A DNA stretch of 64,000 bases. It comes from Mycobacterium colombiense CECT 3035 (GTDB taxonomy: Bacteria > Actinomycetota > Actinomycetes > Mycobacteriales > Mycobacteriaceae). Position numbers and translations under genes: made by a program. Location of the stretch: positions 2,604,001 to 2,668,000 of the forward strand of contig NZ_CP020821.1 of the NCBI RefSeq assembly GCF_002105755.1, given 5' to 3'. Below, piece after piece: positions 1-7,720 of the stretch (positions within the stretch are counted from its first letter, which is position 1; each line of letters starts with the position of its first letter). A model generated the notes under the pieces. It was not told the origin of the DNA. It saw only the letters and a list, made by a program, of their open reading frames with translations, and did no database searches.

Positions 1-1
1 G

Positions 2-511
2 GCCAACCATGCGCGGTTGATGCGTAAGACGTTCATGGGCAACCCAATTCTGTGCGACCTGATTCTGATTCGGGCGGCGCTTTCCCCGAAGGCGGCGCGG
101 ATGGGTGCTCAGGAGATGGAAAAGGCGGTCTCCAATCTGGTGGAGGCCGGCCTGTCACCGGAGGATGCGTTCGACACCTATTCGGCGATCTCGGTTCACG
201 TTCGGGGGTCGGTGGTGCTGCAACGCCTCTACGAAAAGAACCAATCGTCGGACATCGGTCCCCGGGCCATCGAAGACGCCGTGTCCATCGATCCGGAAAA
301 GACCCCGCTACTCGCTCAGGTCACCCGGATCGGCCACCGCATCGGCGCGCCCGACGAAACCAATTTCGAGTACGGGCTGACCTGCATTCTCGACCACGCC
401 AGCCGGCTGATCGACGAGAGCAAGGGGCCGAAGGCCAGCAAGGCGGCGCCGTCACGCCAGCGCAAGCCGACCGCCACCCGGAGCCGGACCAAGGCGGCAG
501 CCGCGCGCTGA
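2..511 (+). CDS. TetR/AcrR-family regulator, C-terminal ligand domain (5' end outside window)
   Basis: The reading frame is open from base 2, so the DNA-binding N-terminus lies off the window. The visible 169 residues look like the helical C-terminal domain of a tetracycline-repressor-type regulator: a buried helix around NPILCDLILIRAA, then a helix pair with GLSPEDAFDTYSAIS and VRGSVVLQ, and a basic Lys/Arg/Ala-rich tail. Such proteins bind an acyl-CoA or other hydrophobic effector and repress nearby genes. It sits next to the acyl-CoA genes that follow, whose divergent promoter (about 2164-2215) has repeated and inverted sequence that could be its operator; that link is inference. The family call rests on the C-terminal half only. 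Confidence 0.7.
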   Translation, partial: ANHARLMRKTFMGNPILCDLILIRAALSPKAARMGAQEMEKAVSNLVEAGLSPEDAFDTYSAISVHVRGSVVLQRLYEKNQSSDIGPRAIEDAVSIDPEKTPLLAQVTRIGHRIGAPDETNFEYGLTCILDHASRLIDESKGPKASKAAPSRQRKPTATRSRTKAAAAR

Positions 512-530
512 CCCTGCCCGAAACGGATTG

Positions 531-1439
531 TCACCCTTCGGGTTCCGGTACGTGGAAATGCTCGTCGCGTAACCGAAACGCCTCCCTGGCGCCGTGCTGC
601 GCCCGGGTTTTGACGAAGTTGAATTCGCCCGGCCCGAATTGCAGGTTGGTGCCGTAGGCGTGGAACAGATAGCTGGCCACCTCTTCGCCCTGGTACGCCT
701 GGCTCTGCTCGACCAACCGGAACGCCTCCTTTGCTATCACGACCCCGTCGGCGGGCATCTTCGCCGCCTTCTCGGCCCAATAGCGCGCCCGGGCCGTCAC
801 CGCGCCGGGCGCGCAGGTATCGGTGAAGATTCCGAGGTGTTCGATCTCGGCCGCCTCGATGATGTCGCCGGTCAGGAGCAGGCGACGGGCCAGCACCGGC
901 CCGAGCCGGTGAAAGAACATGTGCAGGCTGCCGAGCGCGGGCCCAAGGAAGCGGGTTGCGGGCATGCCGAGCTTGGTGTCACGGGCGATGACCGAGATGT
1001 CGGTCATCAACGCCATCTCGAAGCCGCCGCCGAGGGCGTAGCCGGCGATCTCCCCCACCGTCACCTTCGGGAACCCCATGAAATTGTGGTAGAAGCCAAA
1101 AGACTTGCGGTCCACGGTGAGTCGCCGGCGCTGACTGGGGCGGCGTTTGGACGCCCGGTCGTCGTCGGCCCCCCGGTCCGGTTGCGCTGACGAGCCATAC
1201 CAGCCGTAGGCGTTGTTCATGTCGGCTCCGGTGGAGAAGACCCCTTCGGCACCACGCAGTAGCACCACCGTCAGGTCGTCGTCCTCGGCCACCCGATCCA
1301 GACAGCGCGCGAGAGCCTCACGCATGGTCGCGTCATACGAGTTGCGTTGCTTGGGGTTGTTCAGCGTGATGGTCGCGATGCGCCGATCGGGATCGACGTC
1401 GAAGAGCACGCGATCGTCTGAGGTGCTCGAGGCGGTCAT
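531..1439 (-). CDS. enoyl-CoA hydratase/isomerase family protein
   Basis: Crotonase-fold protein of 302 aa. Oxyanion-hole motifs are visible (FSTGADMNNA; EIAGYALGGGFEMAL). The first catalytic glutamate (in GGGFEMAL) is kept, but the second usual glutamate position reads PATRFLG, so hydratase activity is uncertain. The start at 1439 is an ATG with AAAGGAG about 8 bases upstream. Longer in-frame extensions exist but would overlap most of the preceding gene. The start codon overlaps the stop of the thioesterase gene (ATGA), so the two are probably translated together. Likely role: reshaping an unsaturated acyl-CoA within the gene cluster that extends to 9.2 kb. The substrate cannot be read from sequence. 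Confidence 0.85.
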   Translation of the reverse strand: MTASSTSDDRVLFDVDPDRRIATITLNNPKQRNSYDATMREALARCLDRVAEDDDLTVVLLRGAEGVFSTGADMNNAYGWYGSSAQPDRGADDDRASKRRPSQRRRLTVDRKSFGFYHNFMGFPKVTVGEIAGYALGGGFEMALMTDISVIARDTKLGMPATRFLGPALGSLHMFFHRLGPVLARRLLLTGDIIEAAEIEHLGIFTDTCAPGAVTARARYWAEKAAKMPADGVVIAKEAFRLVEQSQAYQGEEVASYLFHAYGTNLQFGPGEFNFVKTRAQHGAREAFRLRDEHFHVPEPEG

Positions 1440-2131
1440 GTATCGGACTCCTTTCGGCGCCTGCCGAATCGCGATCCGGCAAGCTTCTCCGGCCGTGAGG
1501 CCAACGTGCTGACCTCGCCGGTACACAGGACTTCGTCGTCGAGCAACAGCCGCCCGGTCGACGTGATCCCGCGTTCACCCGCGGAGCGGGCGATGTCGAA
1601 CCGTAGCGCCGTCAACACCGGTGTCGGCCGGCGGAAGGTCACCACGAGGGATCGGGTTTTGCCGGACAGGCCGGTGACACAGTTGTGGTGCTGAATGACG
1701 CAGTCGAAGAAGACACCCAGGAATCCGCCATGCACCAGCCCCGGCGGCCCCTCGTACACCAGCGGGAACTCGACACTGCCCGTTGCGTTCTCGGCATCAA
1801 GCCGGTCGAAACGGTATTCGGGAAAACACGGGTTGTACGCGCCGATATCGGTCGCGTGGTTGAGGTAGACGCGGCGAGGATCGTCGGGCAGTTCGCCGAT
1901 GCGCGGGGCGTTGTCCGCCGGTGCCGCGGCCGACAGCTCGCTCTCCCACTCGGCGAACTTCTGCAACATGGCGTCGACCGCTCGGTGTGGGTGCTCGAGG
2001 GAGACCAGCAGCGAGCTGAGGCGCCGCATGGCGGCCGCTGCGGCGACGGTCTGGTCGAGCGGCGCCTCACCGAACCTGGCGTCGCCGTTGCTCGTCGACG
2101 CGGGCGCCTGACGCCCCTCCGACAAGCTCAT
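1436..2131 (-). CDS. PaaI-type hotdog-fold acyl-CoA thioesterase
   Basis: 231-aa protein with a C-terminal hotdog domain: the motif LVHGGFLGVFFD matches the HGG loop and central helix of PaaI/YbgC-type thioesterases, which hydrolyse acyl-CoA to the free acid and CoA. The N-terminal 100 residues are helical and not diagnostic. The start at 2131 is preferred because GAAAGAGGG precedes that ATG; a GTG five codons upstream is possible. It is the first gene of a two-gene minus-strand operon with the hydratase (4-base overlap). It diverges from the plus-strand cluster starting at 2214. It may recycle CoA from dead-end intermediates of that pathway (inference). Confidence 0.82.
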   Translation of the reverse strand: MSLSEGRQAPASTSNGDARFGEAPLDQTVAAAAAMRRLSSLLVSLEHPHRAVDAMLQKFAEWESELSAAAPADNAPRIGELPDDPRRVYLNHATDIGAYNPCFPEYRFDRLDAENATGSVEFPLVYEGPPGLVHGGFLGVFFDCVIQHHNCVTGLSGKTRSLVVTFRRPTPVLTALRFDIARSAGERGITSTGRLLLDDEVLCTGEVSTLASRPEKLAGSRFGRRRKESDT

Positions 2132-2163
2132 AGTTCCCTCTTTCACCCGGGTTGTTTCGCAGG

Positions 2164-2215
2164 CAGCGTATCCTTGCTAACTTATACAGCGTATCAATCG
2201 TATTGCCTACTGTAT
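2164..2215. promoter_or_regulatory. Divergent promoter with repeated and inverted sequence; candidate TetR-family operator
   Basis: Between the divergent thioesterase and crotonase genes. The 9-mer CAGCGTATC occurs at 2164-2172 and again at 2187-2195, 23 bases apart. ATACAG at 2184-2189 is mirrored by CTGTAT at 2210-2215. The region is AT-richer than its surroundings. The spacing suits a dimeric repressor. Which protein binds is unknown; the cut TetR-type gene at the left edge is the nearest candidate. Confidence 0.4.
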
Positions 2216-3074
2216 GGGTAACCGTATCGGCGAGGAAAGGCCGGATTCGACGGTGAGTCAGGGGGCCGACACGGCCGGTGCCGAGGGTTCGGTGACAGTG
2301 CACCGCGACGGTGCGGTGTTACTGGTGACGATCGACCGTCCAGCACGGCGTAATTCGTTGACGCAGTTGATGATCGGGACTCTGGTCGAAACACTGACCG
2401 ACGCCGCCGCCGACGATTCGCTGCGAGCCGTGCACCTGCGCGGAGCCGGCGACGACTTCTGCGCGGGCGCCGACTGGGTGGCCGCCAACAATCCGGGCGG
2501 GCAACGTCCCCGCAGCGGAGATCTGGTGCGACGCATCCCCCATGCCGCGCACCGCGTGATCGAGCTCGTCGCGACCATCCAGTTGCCGGTGGTGTGCAGC
2601 GTGCGGGGCTGGGCCGTGGGCTTCGGCTGCAACCTCGCGCTCGCCGCCGACTTCACCGTGGCCGCCGACGACGCGGTGTTCTGGGAGCCCTTCATCGCCC
2701 GCGGCTTCAGCCCGGACTCCGGATCCACCTGGCTGCTACCACGGCTCGCCGGCCTGGCTCGGGCTAGGCGCATGCTGCTGCTCGGCGAGAAGGTCAGCGC
2801 GCCGGATGCGGCCGATTGGGGACTGATTCACCAGGCGGTAGAAGGCCCCGACCTGGACAATGCCGCCGAGGAGTTGGTGCGCCGGCTCGCCTCCGGACCG
2901 ACGGCAGCAATAGGCCTGGCCAAACAGGCGCTGAACTTCGGTCAGCACGCCACGCTGAGCCAATCGCTCACCCAGGAGCTGTTCAACCTCGAATTATCCT
3001 GCCGGACGAGCGATTTCAAGGAAGGCCTGGAGGCCTTCCGGCAGCGACGCGATCCGAAGTTCGAAGGCCGATGA
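2214..3074 (+). CDS. enoyl-CoA hydratase/isomerase, PaaG-like
   Basis: 286 aa, crotonase fold: oxyanion motifs FCAGADW and GWAVGFGCNLALAADF. The segment SPDSGSTWLLPRLAGLARA resembles PaaG-type isomerases, which use an aspartate in PDxGxT in place of the two hydratase glutamates; here the first glutamate position is Asn. An enoyl-CoA or epoxyacyl-CoA isomerase is therefore more likely than a hydratase. The start is uncertain: the ATG at 2214 has no clear ribosome-binding site and lies inside the inverted repeat, while a GTG at 2253 has AGGAAAGG about 12 bases before it. It is the first gene of a six-gene plus-strand run with gaps of at most 15 bases. Confidence 0.85.
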   Translation: MGNRIGEERPDSTVSQGADTAGAEGSVTVHRDGAVLLVTIDRPARRNSLTQLMIGTLVETLTDAAADDSLRAVHLRGAGDDFCAGADWVAANNPGGQRPRSGDLVRRIPHAAHRVIELVATIQLPVVCSVRGWAVGFGCNLALAADFTVAADDAVFWEPFIARGFSPDSGSTWLLPRLAGLARARRMLLLGEKVSAPDAADWGLIHQAVEGPDLDNAAEELVRRLASGPTAAIGLAKQALNFGQHATLSQSLTQELFNLELSCRTSDFKEGLEAFRQRRDPKFEGR

Positions 3075-3089
3075 TCGAAGGGATGATCA

Positions 3090-3902
3090 ATGCCCACTGA
3101 TTCGTTCGACACGATCAAGTACGAAGTCGCTCGCCACACCGCGACCATCACGCTGAACCGCCCGGATGCCCTCAATGCGCTCAGCCCGCACATGATCACC
3201 GAGCTGCGAGCCGCCTACGACGAGGCCGAAAACGACGACAACGTGTGGCTGACCATCGTGACCGGCACCGGCCGCGCGTTCTGCACCGGCGCCGACGTCA
3301 AAGAGATTCCCGAAGACGGCAAGGTGATCTACGAGCGGCCGTACCTGTCGACGTACGACCAGTGGGAGGCGCCGCAGGAGGGCACGCCGCCGTTTCGCAC
3401 CATGGCCAAGCCCGTGCTGACCGCCGTGAACGGAATCTGCTGCGGCGCCGGCATGGACTGGGTCACGACGACCGACATCGTCATCGCTTCCGAGCAGGCG
3501 ACCTTCTTCGATCCGCACGTCAGCATCGGGCTGGTGGCCGGCCGGGAACTGGTGCGGGTGTCTCGGGTGTTGCCCCGCTCGATCGCACTGCGAATGGCCT
3601 TGATGGGCAAGCACGAGCGGATGGGGGCTGAGCGCGCCTACGAGCTCGGGCTGATCAGCGAGATCGTCGAGCACGACCGCCTGCTGGAACGGGCTCACGA
3701 GATCGCCGACATCGTCAATTCCAATGCGCCGCTGGCCGTTCGGGGCACCAGACTGGCAATCCTCAAGGGCCTGAACGTGCCGCTGCACGAGGCGGAGATC
3801 CTCGCCGAGACCTTCCGCGAACGCGTGCTGCGCACCGAGGACGCCGCCGAAGGTCCCAGGGCGTTCGTCGAGAAGCGCAAACCGAACTGGCAGTGCCGAT
3901 GA
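3090..3902 (+). CDS. crotonase-fold (enoyl-CoA hydratase-like) protein with altered active site
   Basis: 270 aa. CoA-binding and oxyanion motifs are present (FCTGADVKEI; GICCGAGMDWV). The two catalytic glutamates of classical enoyl-CoA hydratase are not: the first site reads GAGMDWV (Asp) and the second FFDPHVSIGLV (His). This points to another reaction of the fold, such as isomerisation, C-C bond cleavage or ring opening, but the sequence does not say which. It starts 15 bases after the previous gene, and its stop overlaps the next start as ATGA. It is a clear paralogue of the next gene: both share FFD-HVS-GLV and an MG-ER block. Confidence 0.83.
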   Translation: MPTDSFDTIKYEVARHTATITLNRPDALNALSPHMITELRAAYDEAENDDNVWLTIVTGTGRAFCTGADVKEIPEDGKVIYERPYLSTYDQWEAPQEGTPPFRTMAKPVLTAVNGICCGAGMDWVTTTDIVIASEQATFFDPHVSIGLVAGRELVRVSRVLPRSIALRMALMGKHERMGAERAYELGLISEIVEHDRLLERAHEIADIVNSNAPLAVRGTRLAILKGLNVPLHEAEILAETFRERVLRTEDAAEGPRAFVEKRKPNWQCR

Positions 3903-4693
3903 GCTTCGAAACCATCCTGCTCGACGTCGACGCGGACAGCCACGTCGCCACCATCACGCTGAACCGTCCCGATCAGCTGAACGCGTTCAACCGCACCATG
4001 TGCGAGGAGATGGCCCGCGCCTGGCGCACGGTCAAACTCGACGAGTCGGTGCACGCCGTGGTGCTGCGCGCCGCCGGCGACCGGGCGTTCAGCGCCGGGC
4101 TTGACATCAAGACCCCGTACGGCCAGCCCGAAAACATCTGGAACCACGAGGATCCCGGGGAGCTGCTGAGCCCCAAGTGGCAGAAGATGTGGAAACCCGT
4201 GGTGTGCGCGGTCCAGGGCATGTGCACCGCGGGCGCGTTCTACTTCGTCAACGAGTCCGACGTGGTCATCTGCGCAGAAGACGCCACGTTCTTCGACTCT
4301 CACGTGTCGGCAGGCCTGGTCTGCGCATTGGAGCCGATCGGCCTGATGCGGCGGATCGGCCTGGGCGAAACATTGCGCATCGCGCTGATGGGCAACGACG
4401 AACGCGTCAGCGCCGACACGGCCCTGCGGATCGGACTGGTCTCCGAGGTCGTCGCCACCGCCCAGCTGTGGAACCGCGCCCACGAGATCGCGGCGACCAT
4501 CGCCGCCAAGCCACCAACCGCGACCGCGGGCACCGTCAAAGCGATTTGGGAGTCGCTGGACAAGCCGTACCGCGCCGCCATGGAGCAGAACCTGATCTAC
4601 ACCCGGCTGGGCAATCCGCTGGGCACCGCCGAGCTGGCCGCTCGAAGCGATTCCCAAGCACCGGGCCCGGCGAGTAGACCGAAGATTCGCTGA
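3899..4693 (+). CDS. crotonase-fold (enoyl-CoA hydratase-like) protein, paralogue of the preceding gene
   Basis: 264 aa. The ATG at 3899 is chosen because it overlaps the upstream TGA (ATGA) and gives a normal N-terminus; a GTG two codons earlier is also in frame. Motifs: LNRPDQLNAFNRTM at the N-terminus, FSAGLDIKTPYG for the oxyanion hole, GMCTAGAFYFVNESDV and FFDSHVSAGLV in the active-site region. As in the neighbour, the usual Glu/Glu pair is missing. Having the two paralogues side by side suggests two similar steps, or a heteromeric enzyme acting on one substrate. The stop overlaps the following synthetase start (TGATG). Confidence 0.83.
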   Translation: MSFETILLDVDADSHVATITLNRPDQLNAFNRTMCEEMARAWRTVKLDESVHAVVLRAAGDRAFSAGLDIKTPYGQPENIWNHEDPGELLSPKWQKMWKPVVCAVQGMCTAGAFYFVNESDVVICAEDATFFDSHVSAGLVCALEPIGLMRRIGLGETLRIALMGNDERVSADTALRIGLVSEVVATAQLWNRAHEIAATIAAKPPTATAGTVKAIWESLDKPYRAAMEQNLIYTRLGNPLGTAELAARSDSQAPGPASRPKIR

Positions 4694-6162
4694 TGCCGCG
4701 TCACCCTCTGGTTCAACGCATCGCCGACGTGCTCGACCTGGAGCCGGACGCGCACGCGATCGAGTATGGCGGCCAATGGATCTCCTGGGGCCAGGTCGCC
4801 GCATCGGCGCAACGCATCGCCGATGCCACCGCCGGAGCCGAGGTCGGGATGCTGTTGCGCAACCGGCCGGGACACGTCGCCGCGTTCCTTGGCGTGCTGC
4901 TGGGCGGCGGAACCGTCGTGGTCATCAACCCGTCCCGCGGTGACGAGCGCACCAAGAGCGACATCGCGAGACTCCAGCTTCCCGTGATCGTCGGCGAGGC
5001 TGACGATCTGACGAAGCTGGTCGCCGCCGGCACACCGACATTCGCGATTTCGGGCCTGCTGGACGGCGCCGGCGACTGCGCGGCCCCCGCCGGCCACGCC
5101 GCTTCGCCGTCCGGTGTCGCGGTGCGCATGCTGACCAGTGGCACGACGGGCCCGCCCAAGCGAATCGATCTGGGCTACGACATGCTGGCCCGCAGCGTGC
5201 TGGGGCCGGATCCCGACCACACCGCGCCGCCTCAACAGCTGCGCCGCGGCGTCGCGATCGTGAATTCACCGCTGGTGCACATCGGCGGCGTGTTCCGGGT
5301 GCTGCAATGCATCGCCGAGGCGCGACCGTTCGTGCTGCTGGAACGATTCGAACTCAACGTGTGGGCCGAGGCGGTACGCAGGCATCGGCCCCGCGCGGCG
5401 TCGCTGGTACCGGCCGCCCTGCGCACCGTCTTGCACTCCGATGTTCCCCGCGCCGACCTGCAGAGCCTGCGTGCCGTCACCTGCGGCACCGCGCCGCTGT
5501 CGGCCGAGGATGCCGACGCCTTCACCGAGAAGTACGGCGTTCCGGTGCTGACGTCTTATGCGGCAACCGAATTCGGCGGGGGCGTGGCGGGCTGGACCCT
5601 GGCCGACTACCAGCGGCACTGGCAGGCCAAACGCGGCAGCGTCGGTCGGGCCAATCCGGGCGCTCAGCTCAGGGTGGTCGCCGAGGACGGAACACCCCTG
5701 GGCCCAGACGAAGTCGGCCTGCTGGAGGTCAAGCCGGGCCAGCTGGGCCCCGCCGCGCAATGGATGCGAACCACGGACATGGCGCGGATCGACGCCGACG
5801 GGTTTCTCTGGATCGTCGGTCGCGCCGACCAGGCGATCATCCGCGGCGGTTTCAAGGTGATGCCCGACGACGTTCGCGCCGCACTGGAGAGCCACCCGGC
5901 GGTGGCCGGGGCGGCCGTGATCGCCCGGCCCGACGAGCGGCTCGGCGAGACACCGGTCGCCATGGTTGAGCTACGCGAACGCGCCCACGCCGATGCCGGC
6001 GCGCTGGTGCAGTACCTGCGAGAGCGGCTGGCCCGCTACGAGATACCCACCGAAATCGCGATCGTCGACGCCATCCCCCGAACACCGTCGGGGAAGGCCG
6101 ATCTGGGTGCGATCCGGGGCTTCTTCCGCGAGTCCGCGGTGCAGCGCGACCATGCCCGATGA
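4693..6162 (+). CDS. AMP-forming acyl-CoA synthetase/ligase
   Basis: 489 aa, ANL superfamily: activates a carboxylic acid through an acyl-adenylate to the CoA thioester. Visible motifs: phosphate-binding loop LTSGTTGPPKRI, adenine motif TSYAATEFGGG, hinge region GRADQAIIRGGFKVMPDDV, and the C-terminal catalytic lysine in PRTPSGKADL. It is somewhat shorter than typical FadD proteins (500-560 aa) because of a compact N-terminal part. Start ATG overlaps the upstream stop; the end overlaps the next gene by 11 bases. With two more synthetases directly downstream, the cluster could activate related acids or intermediates. The substrate is unknown. Confidence 0.87.
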   Translation: MPRHPLVQRIADVLDLEPDAHAIEYGGQWISWGQVAASAQRIADATAGAEVGMLLRNRPGHVAAFLGVLLGGGTVVVINPSRGDERTKSDIARLQLPVIVGEADDLTKLVAAGTPTFAISGLLDGAGDCAAPAGHAASPSGVAVRMLTSGTTGPPKRIDLGYDMLARSVLGPDPDHTAPPQQLRRGVAIVNSPLVHIGGVFRVLQCIAEARPFVLLERFELNVWAEAVRRHRPRAASLVPAALRTVLHSDVPRADLQSLRAVTCGTAPLSAEDADAFTEKYGVPVLTSYAATEFGGGVAGWTLADYQRHWQAKRGSVGRANPGAQLRVVAEDGTPLGPDEVGLLEVKPGQLGPAAQWMRTTDMARIDADGFLWIVGRADQAIIRGGFKVMPDDVRAALESHPAVAGAAVIARPDERLGETPVAMVELRERAHADAGALVQYLRERLARYEIPTEIAIVDAIPRTPSGKADLGAIRGFFRESAVQRDHAR

Positions 6163-7720
6163 TCCCCTGACGGTCGCCGGGCTGCTGCGGCGGCAAGCCC
6201 GTTTACGCGGCGATCACCCGATTCTGGTCTGTGATGCCGACCGGATCAGCTACGCCGAGGCCGAAGTCCGGTCGGCGGAACTCGCGCGCGGGCTGATCGC
6301 GCTCGGCGCCGGCAAGGGAACCCATGTGGGGCTGCTGTATCCGAACGGGCCCGAGTTCATCGCCGGGATGCTGGCCGCGGCGCGAATCGGTGCCGTGGTG
6401 GTGCCGATCTCGACCTTCGTTACCGCCCGCGAGCTGCGCGAGCAACTGGTCGACAGCGATGTGCAAATCCTGTTGACCGCCACGTCGTTTCGATCTCACG
6501 ATTACGCGCAACGACTGTCCGAAATCGTCGCCGGCGTCGACATCGGTTCCCGATTGCTGTGTGCCGCGGCACCGCAGCTGCGCCACGTGGCGATCACCCA
6601 CGAGCCGGTGTATCGGCTGGCGGGCACCGTCGATCCGGCGCTGCTGGCCGCGCTGGAAGATGATGTCGCGGAGTGTGATCCGCTGGCGATCGTGTACACG
6701 TCGGGCTCCACCAGCACCCCGAAAGGCGCGGTGCACACGCACGGCGGCCTGCTCGCGCATCAGCGGAACCTCAATGGCATCCGCGGCCTGACGGCCGACG
6801 ACAGGCTGTTCTGCAACTCGCCGTTCTTCTGGATCGGCGGGCTCGCGTTCGGCGTGCTGGCGACCTTGCTGGCCGGATCGACCCTGGTGTGTTCCAACGC
6901 CACCGATGCGGGCGTGACGCTCGATCTGCTGGAGGCCGAAAAGCCAACCGCCACCAACGGATTCGCGGCCGCAATCGCCCACCTGGCCGACCACCCCAGC
7001 TTTCCCCGACGCGACCTGTCGTCGATGCGGCGCGGCAACTTGTACCCGATCATGGCTCCCGACGCCCGCCCGGCCGACCCGGAACTCCGGCACAACATGC
7101 TGGGCATGACCGAGGCCGGCAGCGTCGTGCTGATCGGCGATGACGAATCCGACCAACCCGAGCGCCGGCGCGGCTCGTTCGGCAGGCCGGCACCGGGATT
7201 CGAGACCAAGGTCGTCGATCCCGACACCGGGATCGACGTGCCGGTCGGCGAGGTCGGTGAACTGTGCCTGCGCGGGCCATACCTGATGCAGCGGTACTAC
7301 AAACGCAGCCGGGAGGAGTGTTTCGATGCCGACGGCTGGTTCCACAGCGGCGACTTGGTGCGCTTCGACGCCGACGGATTCGTCTACTTCGCCGGCCGAC
7401 GCGGCGCGATGATCAAAACGGCGGGCGCCAATGTCTCGGCGGCCGAAGTGGAGAAGACCATCAGCAGGGTCACCGACGGGGCGCCGGCTTATGTGATCGG
7501 CCTTCCCGACGCCCGGCGCGGTCAGCTCGTCGCCGCGGTGGTCGTCCAGCCGGACGGTGCCGCGGATTTCGACGAAGCCGCGCTGGTCGCGCTGCTCAAA
7601 CCGGAGCTGTCCGCCTACAAGGTTCCCAAGCGGTTCGTCGCCCTTCGCAGCTCCGAGGTTCCGCTGCTGTCCAGTGGCAAGGTCGACATGCGGCGGCTCA
7701 GGGAGCTGTTCGATGCCTGA
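6152..7720 (+). CDS. AMP-forming acyl-CoA synthetase/ligase (second of three)
   Basis: 522 aa. The ATG at 6152 begins MPDDPLTVAGLLRRQA, a standard ANL N-terminus; in-frame sequence upstream is only the shadow of the preceding gene. Motifs: VYTSGSTSTPKGAVHTH (phosphate loop), LGMTEAG (adenine motif), GWFHSGDLVRFDADGF, GRRGAMIKTAGANVSAAEVE (hinge and A8 region) and LSSGKVDMRRL with the catalytic lysine. Most similar in the window to the following synthetase, suggesting local duplication. It overlaps the upstream gene by 11 bases and the next by 8, so translation is probably coupled. It is cytosolic or membrane-associated; no signal or membrane segment is seen. Confidence 0.88.
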   Translation: MPDDPLTVAGLLRRQARLRGDHPILVCDADRISYAEAEVRSAELARGLIALGAGKGTHVGLLYPNGPEFIAGMLAAARIGAVVVPISTFVTARELREQLVDSDVQILLTATSFRSHDYAQRLSEIVAGVDIGSRLLCAAAPQLRHVAITHEPVYRLAGTVDPALLAALEDDVAECDPLAIVYTSGSTSTPKGAVHTHGGLLAHQRNLNGIRGLTADDRLFCNSPFFWIGGLAFGVLATLLAGSTLVCSNATDAGVTLDLLEAEKPTATNGFAAAIAHLADHPSFPRRDLSSMRRGNLYPIMAPDARPADPELRHNMLGMTEAGSVVLIGDDESDQPERRRGSFGRPAPGFETKVVDPDTGIDVPVGEVGELCLRGPYLMQRYYKRSREECFDADGWFHSGDLVRFDADGFVYFAGRRGAMIKTAGANVSAAEVEKTISRVTDGAPAYVIGLPDARRGQLVAAVVVQPDGAADFDEAALVALLKPELSAYKVPKRFVALRSSEVPLLSSGKVDMRRLRELFDA

